Part shown: positions 1 through 11,424 of the stretch, piece after piece | How the letters are laid out: every line of letters starts with the position of its first letter | How positions within the stretch are numbered: position 1 is the first letter of the stretch | Source of the DNA: Sporothrix humicola | Lineage: Eukaryota > Ascomycota > Sordariomycetes > Ophiostomatales > Ophiostomataceae | DNA: 64,000 nt | Reading direction: 5' to 3' | Assembly: GCA_021396245.1 (NCBI GenBank) | Contig: WNYE01000062.1 | Location: 180,418 to 244,417 of the forward strand | Notes under the pieces: model-generated | Seen by the model: only the letters and a program-made list of their open reading frames with translations | Databases searched by the model: none | What the model was told of the DNA's origin: nothing | Program-made: the position numbers and the translations under genes

Positions 1-159
1 GCAGCGATCGGCAGTCATAAAGAGAGCGCGTCGCCATTCACACGAGAAAACGTGGACTTGACATCTTGTCATGCATTGATTTTGTCGATCTTGTCACCTC
101 AATCCTTCGCATACTTTCGACCTGTTCTGACATTCTCCAACTTCTCCAACACCGCCGCA

Positions 160-2058
160 ATGACAGGCTTCTCACGGTCAAAGGAAGACCGGCCGACGCC
201 GCCGGAAGTTGTAAGTGGGTGGTCACCGACGTACTGGACACGAGGCTCTCTGGGCGCGACATACTAACCGCGACACAGTACAACTGGCGCGTGTACCTGG
301 CGGCCTGCGTTATCTCGTTGGGCGTGCTGGCCTACGGCTACGACTCGGCCTTTATCGGCACGACCATTACGCAGGCGAGCTTTCAGCGCGACTTTGGTCT
401 GGACAAGATGACGGCGTCCGAGAAGAATGACGTTTCCAGCAACCTGACGAGCATTTGTAGGTCCTGCGACACATGTGTATGTTACTGAGCATGACTGTAT
501 ACTGACAACACATCTGACCAGACTCTGCCGGCGGCTTCTTCGGTGCCCTGTTTATGTTCTTCTCGCTCGAACTGCTCGGCCGGCGCGCCACCATCATGAT
601 CTCGGACGCAACGTTCCTCGTGGGCGCGTAAGTGACACTGTTGGATAAGATCTCAAGTGGAGTGAGATAGCTAACCCTGTGTAGACTCATGTGCACGGTT
701 GCCAAGCGCGAGCTCGGCCTGATTTACGCCGGCCGCCTGCTGACCGGCCTGGGCGTGGGCGGCATTTCTGCGACGTCGCCACTGTACATTGCCGAGCTGT
801 CACCGCCTGCCATCCGTGGCCGCCTGACGGGATTGTACGACACCCCCACGCGTTATGTACTTCTTTCTTCTCCGGGATCACTAACAGCTTCCTAGCTTCG
901 AGTCTTCGTACCAGATTGGTGCTGTGATTGGATTTTGGATCAACTACGGCATCGTGCACACCGTTGACACAAACAGCACAAACGCATGGAGAATCCCGAG
1001 TAAGTCGTCGCTCTCAGAACCATCATAACGGGGCCATAGAGTCATCGGCTAACCCATCCGCAGTGGCTGTGCAGCTCATCCCCGCGGGCCTCATGGCCAT
1101 TTTCATCCCGTTCATCCGCGAGTCGCCCACATTCCTCCTCAAGCGCGGCCGCGAGAAGGAGGCCTACGAGGCCTACAGCTACATCCGCAACCTGCCCGAG
1201 GACCACCCGTACATTGCCGAGGACGTCGCCTTTGTGCGCCAGCACCTGGAGGTCGAGCGCTCCGTCACGGTGAACGGCCAGACCAGCATCTGGGCTTTCT
1301 TGCGCGGTGCCGGCCGCGAGGCCATCACCAAGGGCATCCGCAACCGGTTCGTCCTGGTGTTCCTCATGTTTATGTGGCAGGCCTGGTCCGGCGCGGCGGC
1401 CATCAATTACTACTCGCCCACCATCTTCACGTCGGTCGGCCTCTCTGATGTCACACTGTGGACCGGCATTTATGGTGTGATCAAGGCCGCCGGCTCCATC
1501 GTGTTCTACTTTTACTTTATCGACAGCTGGGGCCGCAAGTGGCCGTGGATCACGTCGTCGCTCGCCTGCGCCGTCTGCCAGTACTATTTGGCCGCCTACA
1601 TTAAGATTGCCAAGCCGTCCAAGACCAGCACGCCGTCTGCGTCCACTGCAGCGGGCGGCAAGGCGGCCACGGCCGCCATTATGATCTTTGGCGCCACGTG
1701 GAGTTTTGGCGCCAACGGCCTCCCCTGGATTATCTCGGCTGAGATCTTCCCCAGCTCGCTGCGCTCCATTTCAGGCCCCTTTGCCAGCATGTCCGTCTGG
1801 CTCTGGACGTACGTCGTGACCAAGGCGCTGCCGAGCATGTTTACCAGCATGGGCTACGGCGTGTACCTGTTCTTTGCGACGTGCCTGGTGTTTGCGAGCA
1901 TCTACGCGTACTTTTTCATCCACGAGACCAAGGGCCTGCGCATGGACCAGATGGACGAGATCTTTGGCTACGAGCGGCCGTACAGTGTGGAAGAGGGCCT
2001 CGGCAAGAAGGGACAGGAGGAAGATGCCCCTGAGACGCACACCACTCATGCTGAATAG
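160..2058 (+). CDS. MFS sugar/quinate-type transporter
   Basis: Six-exon model: 160-210, 279-456, 522-627, 685-834, 896-999 and 1064-2058, giving 527 residues. All introns are GT..AG and 57-68 nt long. The protein is a 12-helix major facilitator of the sugar-porter family. Family hallmarks are visible: LLGRRATIM in the loop after helix 2, [12 protein letters not shown] in helix 4, [16 protein letters not shown] text ([12 protein letters not shown]) before the central loop, DSWGRKWPW after helix 8, and an E-x-K-G-L motif after helix 12. The central-loop text [11 protein letters not shown] is typical of the fungal quinate/hexose transporter branch, so quinate or a related polyol/sugar is a reasonable substrate guess, but the substrate cannot be read from sequence. 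It would act in the plasma membrane. The downstream neighbour is an alpha/beta hydrolase on the opposite strand, converging on it. Start chosen at 160 because it opens directly into the first exon and gives a normal short cytosolic N-terminus. Confidence 0.9.
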
Positions 2059-2256
2059 GTGCCTCCTCCTTTGTGATCTGCATGTCCTGCTAGCAATACC
2101 TCGGGATCCTTAAGAAACATGCTTGTGGCGTACACCATCTAACATTGGTGTTAAGAGAATAGCCTGACTTGTGTAAAATCAACCTAACGTACACATGTAT
2201 CTTGAAATAATATATTTTATACTTGAGACTTTATACTTGATATCCCCTGCCCCGAT

Positions 2257-3207
2257 CTACAAGAAATGCTCCTTCAAAAAGGCAATCTGGCGCGACACGT
2301 TGCGCTCAAAGTTGGGCCCCACGTAGGCGTCAAAGTGGCCGCCCGGCAGGATATGCAGCGCTTTGGGCTCGCGCGCCCGGCTGTAGGCCTCGATGGCTAT
2401 GTCGGTGGGCGTCAGCACGTCGTTGGCGGCGACGGTCATCAACAGAGGAGTGGGCGAGATGCGGTGGATGTCGGCGGCCGGGTTGTATGCCCGGAAAGCC
2501 TCGACGCTGCGCAGCGTGCAGTCGTTGAGCCAGCCGGACTTTTTGCCCCATCCCGTGAAAAAGACGTAGGAGTCGGGTGTCGGGAGAGCCGAGGGCTTGA
2601 GCGGGTCCTCGTGGACAACGGGCACACGCGCGGCTTCGGCGCCGGCCGCGCGGTCGATCCGGTCTTTTGTAAACGCCTCGTCCATGCCGGCCCAGAAGTC
2701 GGGCCGCACGAGCCGCTCAAAATTGGCGTACCCGTCGACGCAGGCGACTTGGCTCAGCACGGCCTTGACGCGCTTGTCGATGGCACCGACGCGCAGAACG
2801 TGGCCGCCGCTGTACGACGAGCCCCAGATGGCAATGCGGGAAGGGTCGACATCTGCGGTGCGGCTCTGGGCATAGGTGATGGCATCCGACATGTCGCTGA
2901 CCTGCTGGTGCGGTAGAATCTCCCGCAGCGGCTGGCCTGGGCCCGTGTCGCTGGAGCCGTAGCCGCGGTTGTCGTAGACGAGGCAGTTGACGGGCAGTGT
3001 CGAAGAGAAACGCCCGGCAAAGGCGTCGAGGTCCATTTCCTTGAGGGCCGAGAAGCCGTGCACCAGCACGATGCAGGGCAGCGGACCACTGGCGTCGGCC
3101 GCCGTCGAGGTGTAGAACCAGCCGCGGAGGGTGACGCCGTCGGTGGTCTTGAACTCGATATCGGTGCGCGGCATGATGGCGGTGCGTAGTGTGTGAAGAG
3201 TGTTCAT
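2257..3207 (-). CDS. alpha/beta hydrolase (S15/dienelactone-hydrolase-like)
   Basis: Single exon, 316 residues; an alternative start at codon 12 (MPRTDIEF) would trim the N-terminus and may be the true one. The alpha/beta-hydrolase core is clear: LVHGFSA at about 48-54 gives the oxyanion hole, YDNRGYGSSD at about 78-87 follows strand 4, GSSYSGG at 129-135 is the nucleophile elbow, ANDVLTPTD near 265 carries the likely acid, and GGHFDAYVG near 290 carries the catalytic His. There is no signal peptide or membrane segment, so it is probably cytosolic. The family includes dienelactone hydrolases, X-Pro dipeptidyl peptidase-like esterases and fungal polyketide-transferase-type hydrolases; the reaction here cannot be assigned. 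It lies between an MFS transporter and an AtuA-family gene, which may mean a small catabolic group, but this is inference. Confidence 0.85.
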   Translation of the reverse strand: MNTLHTLRTAIMPRTDIEFKTTDGVTLRGWFYTSTAADASGPLPCIVLVHGFSALKEMDLDAFAGRFSSTLPVNCLVYDNRGYGSSDTGPGQPLREILPHQQVSDMSDAITYAQSRTADVDPSRIAIWGSSYSGGHVLRVGAIDKRVKAVLSQVACVDGYANFERLVRPDFWAGMDEAFTKDRIDRAAGAEAARVPVVHEDPLKPSALPTPDSYVFFTGWGKKSGWLNDCTLRSVEAFRAYNPAADIHRISPTPLLMTVAANDVLTPTDIAIEAYSRAREPKALHILPGGHFDAYVGPNFERNVSRQIAFLKEHFL

Positions 3208-3869
3208 TTGGTATTTAGAAGTGAATATGGAGGATTACTGTTCCCAGATTGTGGGACACTATGGTGTTGGTTGTCTAGACATATGTATATAGTATTTATG
3301 TGCAGTAAAGCTACCCTTTCCCGGGAGGGGACTCGATTCGCCTGTCAAGCTTGGCAGCTTGGCTCAAGAGACGAATCCAAACAAGCTGCATGCTGTAGGG
3401 CGAACGGATATACCGACTGCGGCAATGTTGAGCTGTCGTAGCACTAACATGCCCCATGATCGCTGTATGTGAACTGCGAGATGCCGAAGCGGGGAAGCTC
3501 CAGGATTCAAGATGCCGACAGGAGATAAGATGCGGAGAAGTGTTCCCATGAAACAAAACAACAGACGATCACTTGCTTGGCCGATCGAGTCCGTCTGCTT
3601 TGACGGAAATAAACACTTTTAGTAACCGCTAATATCTTTCTCTCGTCTTGGCATACATGAACATATCGCTAACATATTTGTGTTGCCGCTTAAAAAAAAA
3701 GGCATGGCCAGCTGTAGCAAGGTAGTCATTGAAATAAGGGTTGTCTCGATCGTTTCGTACATGTCTGTAAAGAAGTCGTGTATAATCTAATCTAATGTAA
3801 TATAATCAAAGCGTCTCGTACATTGGAAAGGCTTGCACAATCTATCGTGGTCTCCGTGGATTTCTGTCC
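3208..3869. other. intergenic, nothing recognised
   Basis: AT-rich spacer upstream of the alpha/beta hydrolase and downstream of the AtuA-family gene. Only short unsupported reading frames are present. A short A-run lies near 3691-3699. No RNA gene or repeat was recognised. Confidence 0.5.
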
Positions 3870-5753
3870 TCAAATCTTGCCGCGCCCCAAGAAACGTGTG
3901 GGCAGGGGCACATGCCGGGCGCGCAGGTACTCGCCCAAGTTCTTCCCCAAGACATCGTAGGTGGTGTTGCTGGCGACGCCGCGGTCGAGGTGGTCCTTGA
4001 GCAGGAAATGCACAGCGTGAATGTTGGGCAGCTCGAAGCGCTCAATCGTCTTGCCGTTGTAGTCCTCTTGCAACAATTCAGCCATGCGAGCGTTTGTCAG
4101 GAAGCGGCGCAACCAGGGGTACTCGTCCTCGTGGCGCACAAAGAAGCCGACGTTGCAGTCCGAGCTCTTGTCGCCGGAGCGGGCGTGCACAATATGGCCG
4201 AGCGGCGCCAGCGTGGTGGGGCCGAACTCGTCAAGGCTGTCGTCTGCGGTCCCATTGGCCTCCGCCTCCACTTGACGGAAGCGGTACGGCACGGTGTCGG
4301 TGGGGGCTGGCACTTTGATATCCTGGAGGTTTGTCTCGCTGGCCCATGGATTGTGTGCAACGTGTTCCAGACGGTCGAGCGGCAGCAGTGTGACAAAGTA
4401 CTCGCAAAAGGGTCGCGGTAGGCCGGCGCGCGGGTCAATGGCAAACGTGGCACCCGGGTACGCCGACATGACCATGTTCATACACCGGATCAAGAACCGG
4501 TTGCGTGCGAGCGGTTCCGGCGTGGCGGCCTGGGCGATGATGCGCACCTCGACGGTAGACCGGTCTTGCGAGCGTGGGTTCGTCTCGGGCACGCCGGCGG
4601 CCGTGACGGCAAAGTGGGTGAAGCTCTTGATGTCGAGGTAGTGGCGCAGCTGCTTTTCGAGTAAAGCAATCTTCTCGTCGGCGTCGAGGCCGGCGACATA
4701 GTACTTGGCCTCGGCCACATAGCCGCCAAACGCGGTGACGCCGACCTTGGTTGTGGGCGGCGGCTTCTCGAAGCAGACATTGTGCACATAGACCCGGTCC
4801 GGTCCGGCGGCCTCGATGCGAATGTCCGGCAGCACGGCCACGACGTCCGAGTTGTAGTACAGCGGGCCCTGCAGCTCGTAGACCAGCTGTGCGCGCACGG
4901 TGTCGACCGTGACGGTGCCGCTACGGCGGCGGGGACCGTCCGAGTTGTGAATGCCGACGTGGAAGGTGCCGTCGTGCTGCACGCTGGCAATGGGGAGGTT
5001 GAGCAGCGGGTTGTCGACGCCCACAAGCATGTCCTTGAATCCACTGAAATTACCGCCCGTGACATAGTACGAGCACTCAATGAGGTGGCCGGCCACCAGA
5101 CTGTGCGCTAACTGCGACAGATCAGTGCGCGACCAGTAGTGCCACGCCGCCGCCGCCGCCATCGTCGGCGCCGCATCGGCCACGCGCCCGCACACGACAA
5201 TGTCGGCGCCTGCCCGAAAGGCCTCGACGATGCCCCAGCAGCCCAGGTAGCACTGTGCATACAGCGGCGTGAATGGCCAGTCTGCCAGCTTCTGTCCGGT
5301 CGTCAGGTGCGGCAGGTCGGCCCCCTCCGCCTGCAGAGCCTTGACCTGCGGAAGCACCTCGTCGCCGCTGACCCACGACACCTTGAGGTTGAGCCCCGCG
5401 TCTTTGACTAGGGTCTCGAGCTTCGCGTGCAGCCGCTGCGTGTCGCACGCGCCGGCGTTGACAGCGACCCGAATGCCGCGGCGGGCCAGGTGCGGCAGCG
5501 CCGGCGTGATGGACTCGACAAAGTTGGCCTCGAACGCGTCGTCACCGTCGCCAGCCAGCGGGTCGGATGCACCACTGCCAGCGTCCCTGGCAGCCCTTGT
5601 CATCCCCCGGATGGCCATGTTGTACTCGGACATCCAGTCGCCCACGATAAAGTCGGCGTCTGCATGCTCGGCCAGCTCGACCAAGTTTTCGACGAGGTCT
5701 GTGACGGACCCGGACGCCGACGCGATCTTGACGGGGCGTTTTGGTGTCGACAT
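3870..5753 (-). CDS. AtuA/DUF1446 family protein
   Basis: Uninterrupted 627-residue frame. It matches the DUF1446 (AtuA) family, named from acyclic terpene utilisation in Pseudomonas: the N-terminal half starts with IASASGSVTDLVEN, then FIVGDWMSEYNMA, RGIRVAVNAGACD and a Gly/Ala-rich stretch GADIVVCGRVADAAPTMAAA, all typical of the family. The C-terminal ~100 residues (LGHIVHARSGDKSSDCNVGFF onward) form the separate AtuA-like ferredoxin-fold domain, so this is the full two-domain fungal arrangement. The biochemical role of fungal members is not established; bacterial relatives sit with acyl-CoA carboxylases in terpenoid degradation. No targeting signal is seen. Length and both domains look complete. 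The gene diverges from the MFS transporter at 6511 across about 760 bp, so the two may share a promoter. Confidence 0.88.
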   Translation of the reverse strand: MSTPKRPVKIASASGSVTDLVENLVELAEHADADFIVGDWMSEYNMAIRGMTRAARDAGSGASDPLAGDGDDAFEANFVESITPALPHLARRGIRVAVNAGACDTQRLHAKLETLVKDAGLNLKVSWVSGDEVLPQVKALQAEGADLPHLTTGQKLADWPFTPLYAQCYLGCWGIVEAFRAGADIVVCGRVADAAPTMAAAAAWHYWSRTDLSQLAHSLVAGHLIECSYYVTGGNFSGFKDMLVGVDNPLLNLPIASVQHDGTFHVGIHNSDGPRRRSGTVTVDTVRAQLVYELQGPLYYNSDVVAVLPDIRIEAAGPDRVYVHNVCFEKPPPTTKVGVTAFGGYVAEAKYYVAGLDADEKIALLEKQLRHYLDIKSFTHFAVTAAGVPETNPRSQDRSTVEVRIIAQAATPEPLARNRFLIRCMNMVMSAYPGATFAIDPRAGLPRPFCEYFVTLLPLDRLEHVAHNPWASETNLQDIKVPAPTDTVPYRFRQVEAEANGTADDSLDEFGPTTLAPLGHIVHARSGDKSSDCNVGFFVRHEDEYPWLRRFLTNARMAELLQEDYNGKTIERFELPNIHAVHFLLKDHLDRGVASNTTYDVLGKNLGEYLRARHVPLPTRFLGRGKI

Positions 5754-6510
5754 GTTGATTGTGATTTGGACGAGGAGGGTTGTTGACTATGTGGAGAGAA
5801 GAGGTCGTGATGCTGTCGAAGATGGCCGCATTGGTGTTGTGGATGCTTTGCGCGAAAAGCTTCATGTCATATATACAGCGGGAGTCGACAACGACGATCC
5901 ACCTCTTGGCCGAGATGTCCCGGATGTGCCTCGGGAGCGCCTCATAATCTCACGAACTTCTGCAGGCATCAGCCAGCATTGTACTTTTTCTTCTTGCTTC
6001 CAATATGGCCTACAAGCAGACTCCGGCAGATTGCATTGAGACAGGTTGACCAAAATGCCGATGTGGACCCAATAGGCGCTACTCAATACTAAGGCGAATG
6101 GCGCGGCGGCATCTTGGGCGGCATCTTAGGCGGCGTCTTCCACGGCATCTCGATTGTTAGCGCGTTCAAATCAGGAAATTTGCAAGTAAGCCGAAGGGCC
6201 TGAGCAAATTCGCTTCCCCACAAACTGCGGAGGCGGGAACGGGGTCGAAATCTGCGAATCTGGGGGACGACGGTCAGCAGCATGCAGGTCTGGGTCATTC
6301 GTGCATTCGTGCTTCTGTGTATTCGTATAACAAGATCTGCGTCGTCCCCTTTTCATCTGACAGGTTTTTCGTTTTCTTATTTTTCCACATTTCTGTCCCT
6401 TTCCATCACAGCGTCTGCTGCCTCACCTGCGATCTTTGGTTGGGTTCATCTCGCTCCTTTTTCATCTTTCTTTTCCTTGTTTATTGTCTTCATCCTCCCC
6501 TTGGCCCATC
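5754..6510. promoter_or_regulatory. divergent intergenic region with short GGCGGC repeats
   Basis: Shared upstream region of the AtuA gene (minus) and an MFS gene (plus). Between about 6098 and 6150 the decamer-like unit GGCGGCATCTT recurs two to four times with small changes. From about 6360 the + strand is pyrimidine-rich up to the ATG at 6511, as is common in fungal 5' leaders. No protein or RNA gene is supported here. Confidence 0.4.
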
Positions 6511-8150
6511 ATGGCCACCGCCATCGCGGCCACGCGCTTCAACTTTGCCATTGTCTTCTTTGTCGCGCTTGGCTCCTTTACCTATGGCTTCAACGCGTCC
6601 ATCATGGGCACCGTCTTTGGGCTCAACTCCTTTTTTGACTACTTTGATCTCCCCCAGACAGGCCCCCGTGCCGGGCATACCAACAACATCATCGGCGCCA
6701 CCAATGGCCTCTTCTCGGCCGGCGGCATAGTAGGCTGCGGCCTGCTCCCGCTGCTGGCTGACAAGCTCGGCCGCAAACGCAATATCCAGTGCGTCGCCAT
6801 CATCTGTGTCATCTCGGCCGTTCTGCAGGCCGCGTCCGTCAACATTGCCATGCTGCTGGTCGGCCGTTTTCTAAATGGCATCGGCTCCGGCATGGTCAAC
6901 TGCAGTGTGCCGCTCTACCAGTCCGAGGTCTCGCCGCCGCGCAACCGTGGCCGCCTCGTCGGCTCCCACGGCTTTCTGGTTGTCGTTGGCTACAACCTGG
7001 CCGCCTGGACCGGCCTCGGCTGCTACTTTGAGCCCCATCCCCAGGTGCAGTGGCGTCTCAGTCTCGGCCTACAAGTCGTGGCTCCTCTTGCTCTGCTGCT
7101 GGGCTCGCCGTTCCTGCCCGAGACGCCGCGCTGGCTGGTGTCGCGCCACCGCGACGACGAGGCCCTTGCCATCCTGACGCGGCTGCACGCGTCACCCGAC
7201 GACCCAGAAGGCCTTGAGAGCCGCGAGGAGTTTGCGTCCATCAAGCAGCAGCTCGAGGCCGACGCGGCACGCGGCAGCGGCTTCCGCAAGATTGTCACCT
7301 ACGCGCCGTACCGCCGCCGCTTCCTGATTGGTCTCTTTGTCCAGTGCATTGCGCAGTCCACGGGCGTGCTCGTCATCAACAACTACCAGGTCCTGCTGTA
7401 CAACGGCCTGGGTCTCTACGGCTACCTGCCGCTGTTGTTGTATGCCATCTACACCCTGTGGGCCGCCTTCCTCAACTGGGCCGGCTCCATGTTTGTCGAC
7501 CGCTTCGGCCGCATCCGCATGTTGATGATTGGCTGTGTAGGTCCGCCCCAACCCCTGTGTTCTGTTATTATCATTCACTAACCCGTCAACCTGTAGTTCG
7601 GCTGCTCGCTCATGGTCGCCTTGGAGGCCGCCATGCTGGCCCAGTTCAGCGGCACCAACAACAAAGTCGGTCTCGGTTTCGGCGTCTTCTTCCTCTTTGC
7701 CTTTGTCACGTTCTACGGCAGCTGCGTAGACGCCATCAGCTACGTCTACTGCTCCGAAATCTTCCCCACGTCCCTGCGTGCCGAGGGCGTCAGCTTTTCC
7801 GTCATGGGGCTGTTTGCCATGAACCTAAGTATGTTTTTCTGTCCTCGCTTCACTCGCAATCTCCCACCCCTCGCTTTGCTCGAAGCCCTACTAACAACTC
7901 AGTCTACACGCAAACCGCCCCCGTCGGCTTTGCCCAGGTCGGCTGGAAGTTCTACCTTGTCTTCATTCTCGTCACCTTCTTCGGCACCATTGTCTTCCGT
8001 TGGTTCCCCGAGACGAAGCAAATGTCCCTCGAAGAAATCGGCCAACTCTTTGGCGACAATGACGAACCGAATGCGTCTGACGTTGTCGATACATCTGCCC
8101 CTTCCAAGGAAGCTTCACAGGCTGTAACCGTCGAACATCACTCGACATGA
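6511..8150 (+). CDS. MFS sugar transporter
   Basis: Three exons, 6511-7536, 7597-7828 and 7903-8150, giving 501 residues; introns of 60 and 74 nt have GT..AG ends and CTAAC-type branch sites. A 12-helix sugar-porter-type MFS protein: FTYGFNASIMG in helix 1, DKLGRKRN after helix 2, GRFLNGIGSGM in helix 4, PETPRWLVSRHR-like text in the central region, DRFGRIRML after helix 8, and a C-terminal FPETKQMSLEEIGQLFGD. The last motif and the early helix text are close to the transporter at 14468-16218 and unlike the one at 160-2058, so 6511 and 14468 are paralogues of one branch. The substrate is a guess, probably a sugar or sugar acid. The start at 6511 is chosen because helix 1 follows after about 13 residues; upstream in-frame codons would add a hydrophobic leader without family similarity. 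Confidence 0.88.
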
Positions 8151-9225
8151 TGACAGGACGTTAGGGAGGTAGCCGTTAGCCATGAGTGTCATGGAGACGT
8201 AGGTTCATTGATGTTCCTTTCTCGACTATTAGTAGCAAATGAGTCTTTTGTCCGTCTAGCGACAAAATATCAATTTTATATATCTAACGCAAGGTGTGAC
8301 AAGTTTACTCGTTTATATTTTTTTCTGTACGGGCGGTGAGTCCGTGAGAATCTATGATCTAAATTTAACATGAAAAAAACCGACGAGAATTTGGCGGAAT
8401 AATACACCAGGCCTTACGCAAACGACAAGTTTGAGAAGAAAACAGGCAGAGAATGAAGGGGCGATTTCAAAGACTAGGAACCATTTCTGTTTCAACGCTT
8501 CGATGTTTCACACCATGGAAACACCAACAGTAAAATTTAAGCCACAAATGACTTAATACCCTTCCCTTGACTATTTTGGGCTGGAAATTCCCCGGTTTTA
8601 GGTAGCTGTGCCGTGTGGCGTTCAAATAAACTTCCAGCGGGAGCTACCGACGCCCGGAATTCAAAGTAGAAAAATCCAGCTGGTGTATGTCTGGTGTGAG
8701 AAAAGAGATATTCAGCCTTGTGCGTCTTTGGCAAATTTGTGTAGAGCTTATGTTGATTCCCCCCACCCTCGTTATCTCGTGTCAAACTTTACACGGGACA
8801 GCAAAATTGGAGCAAAGCGATATACTAATTTGACACGAAACACCATACCTAGTGCTGCACCGATGGCTTAGTCTACTCGAATTAACATTGCTACATTGCC
8901 GTTTGCGGCGTGGCTACATACCAACGCTGTCAAAGTTTATTTGACATTTTTTTTTTATCGAGCTTCTACCAATTTGAATAAAAATAAAGGTCAATTTGGA
9001 TGTGTTCTAACTAGCTACTGTGTTCCGTACACGGGGCACGGCGGCTGTCTGCCACCTCGCTTGGGGATAACTTCGCGGCGATTACATTCACATGGGAGTT
9101 GCACTTGCGACAACCACCACATTTAGCTCGCATATCTCGAATTGGTCACCAAGGTCTCCAAGGCCCACGTCGAAAGCAAAACGGGCCTTGCTCTGTGCCG
9201 TAGAACCTGCGTCTTTGACCTCAGC
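8151..9225. other. AT-rich intergenic DNA, no gene recognised
   Basis: About 1.1 kb of AT-rich sequence after the MFS gene. Reading frames in it are short, overlap on both strands and show no family features. No repeat or RNA gene was recognised. Confidence 0.5.
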
Positions 9226-9600
9226 TCAAAAAAACTTTAGCGCAGCCAAAGCCGGAACAAGGTCACCATCGACGGTCACTGGCTGTTCCTCCTGGCTGAC
9301 CACCCGGCTGAAAAAGTCACACTGCCCCGTTCTGCAGACAAGGTGCAAAGAACGGGCAATCCGCTTTTCTGGGCCAGACACCTGCAGTTTGCTCGACTGG
9401 TCACATAGGCAGTGAGGGTTTCCGGGATGATTTCCCCTGTCGTCGTCGAAGCGGAGGAACTTGTCGCAGGGAGCACACTTGTAGTACGGGCGGCCGGCGT
9501 TTCCCTTCCGGTTCGACCGTTTCGTGATGTGTCGCTCGCTTGGCCCTCCACACTTGAGGCAAGTGGGAGGCTCTCGGGGAGGAGGCAGGTTCGAAGCCAT
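9226..9600 (-). CDS. small GRF-type zinc-ribbon protein
   Basis: A 124-residue single-exon frame. The N-terminal part has CLKCGG at about 14-19, then GRPYYKCAPCDKFLRFDDDRG at about 37-57 (motif residues G-R-P-Y-Y then paired Cys), which matches the GRF-type zinc finger/zinc ribbon where a G-R-F or G-R-x-Y core sits between metal-binding Cys pairs. A second Cys-rich set (HCLCDQ, then CRTGQC) may bind another metal or complete the site. In other fungi such domains are found alone in small proteins or fused to nucleases and topoisomerases, binding single-stranded nucleic acid. No partner domain is present here. The function is not known. The frame is intact and ends with a normal stop. Confidence 0.6.
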   Translation of the reverse strand: MASNLPPPREPPTCLKCGGPSERHITKRSNRKGNAGRPYYKCAPCDKFLRFDDDRGNHPGNPHCLCDQSSKLQVSGPEKRIARSLHLVCRTGQCDFFSRVVSQEEQPVTVDGDLVPALAALKFF

Positions 9601-10114
9601 GATGACGGTCTGTAAGTTGTGTTAGATCGGCGTATCTTCAGTGACAGACTCGAATAGTACTTACCAACAGGTTGTGACTAATCGGTAAAGTCTATGTAGG
9701 GGTACGATGGGAATGGGAAATATCAATGTGGTTTGAAACGTTCAACCAAGCCGAAAGAGATCCACGCCGATCAAGGCTGGAGACGTGCTGGGCTCTGTGA
9801 AGAATAGTTGGTGTGTAAAAGGGAAGATGCTTTACGTTTCTTACTTCATACTGACCGAAATATTCATTTCACAGTTCTTGTTTGCTCCGGAAAGACAGCA
9901 ATCGACCCCCCAGGCTGCAAGAAGTACGAACGACTAGCGGGCTGCAAACGAATTGCAGTGGCTGCCTGGAGCCTCAAGAGCCTCAATACGGCAAGAGGGG
10001 CGCTCATTGGTCGATATTGCCAGCCCCCAAATGCAAATGGTCACCGACATTTCACTGCTGGCCGTTGCATGTCAGATGGCAATCAAAAACTCCAACCACT
10101 CTCAGCCGCCCACG
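9601..10114. other. divergent intergenic spacer
   Basis: Lies between the zinc-ribbon gene (minus) and the APH-fold gene (plus). Overlapping frames exist but none shows similarity to a known family. It probably holds both promoters. Confidence 0.4.
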
Positions 10115-11234
10115 ATGTCGAACTACGACGTCGACGAGGAGATCGAAGCTTTCTTTGCAAAGACGACAGCGACGCGCGAGGCATGTCATGAATTTGCTCA
10201 CCCTTGGTGGAGCGGTTGTTCCTGTCACGATCCAGGGGGTCTGCAGCTACACTGTCTATGCCGGGCCACAATCAGAAAATGTCGTCCAGTTCCGACTAAA
10301 GTCACTTGCCTTATCTCTGGATACGGTAAGCCTTGCTCGCTCCGTCTACGGTGATCTCGCGCCAGACGTTCATTATCGTGGGCAGCTGGGCGATGACGAG
10401 ATGCACGACCCCAATCTTAGAAAGGAGCCCCTCTTGATTTATGTGATGGACCGAGTCACCGGCATCACGTATCTGGACTTTATTCTAGCCCACGGCGGCG
10501 AAACACCACTCGCCTCGACTCAGTTTGCACAATACCGGCTGAACCTCTCAAAATCAGTGGCCAGGTAAGTGGCGCAACTTTTTAATTAGCATAGACATGC
10601 TTGTATCATGTTGCTAAAAGCCAAATTTAGGTTCTTCGCTCTCTCCTGGAACAGCCCCCAGAAATTGGACGAAGAAAAAAGGACCGCCATGCAGGCAAAG
10701 CAGAAGCGGGAACTCGAAATGCTGCAAGCGGAGCTACCAGACCGGTTTCAACCATTCGTCCAACAGTCCCTTGATGCCTTGCCCAACATCTATGACACTC
10801 TGCCAACGGTCCTCGCCCACAAGGATTTTGGTGAATTCAATGTCATCGTCAACGAAACCACGGGAGACCTTTCCGGCGTGGTTGACTGGGCTGAAGCCGA
10901 CATTGAACCTTTCGGGCTCAACCTGCACTCATTCCAGCGGTTCCTTGGCCAAGTTCACTTCAAAAACGGATGGAGCCGGTATGATGACTATCAGGCGACA
11001 GAGAAAGCGTTCTGGGAGACGTTTTCTGCAGAGGCGGGCTTGGTTGATGAACACGTTATTAAGACAATCAAGGCCGCACGCATTGTTGGGCTTTTGTTGT
11101 CAGTTGGGTTTACCAGCAGACTGGCAAATGTGAACCCCGTCCCCATCCAAGACGACGAGGCTGGCGCGTACAATCTGCGGGATCTTGATGGGCTGTTGAT
11201 CGATCCACCGACACGATTTCTTGACATTGAGTAG
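10115..11234 (+). pseudogene. APH-fold phosphotransferase, probable N-terminal frameshift
   Basis: Two exons, 10115-10564 and 10631-11234, joined by a clean GT..AG intron that restores SVA-R-FFALSW. The protein is an aminoglycoside-phosphotransferase/choline-kinase-like small-molecule kinase: LAHKDFGEFN supplies the catalytic Asp and the Asn of the Brenner-type motif, and VVDWAEADIEP supplies the metal-binding Asp. The start at 10115 gives MSNYDVDEEIEAFFAKTTATREA, the usual family N-terminus, but near 10196-10204 the frame must move by one base to continue into LGGAVVPVTIQGVCSYTVYAG. The exon total is 1054 nt, one more than a multiple of three, as expected for a single inserted base. Translation could instead begin at the ATG at 10188 and give an intact but shortened 326-residue protein. 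So it is either a recent pseudogene, a sequencing error, or a protein with a shifted start. No substrate can be named. Confidence 0.6.
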
Positions 11235-11424
11235 CAGTGGCGGCACGGAGGGTGTTTGCACAAGTGAATTTATTCGGAGACATATCGGATATCCGTCGCT
11301 CATAGGCATCCGTATGAGAATCTCTATTCTGTTGGAATCTACATGTAAAGGAACGGAAATAACGCAAGACCCTCGTACATCTACAATCTTTCCAGAGGCC
11401 GTCCGCCGACAAAATGCAAATCTA

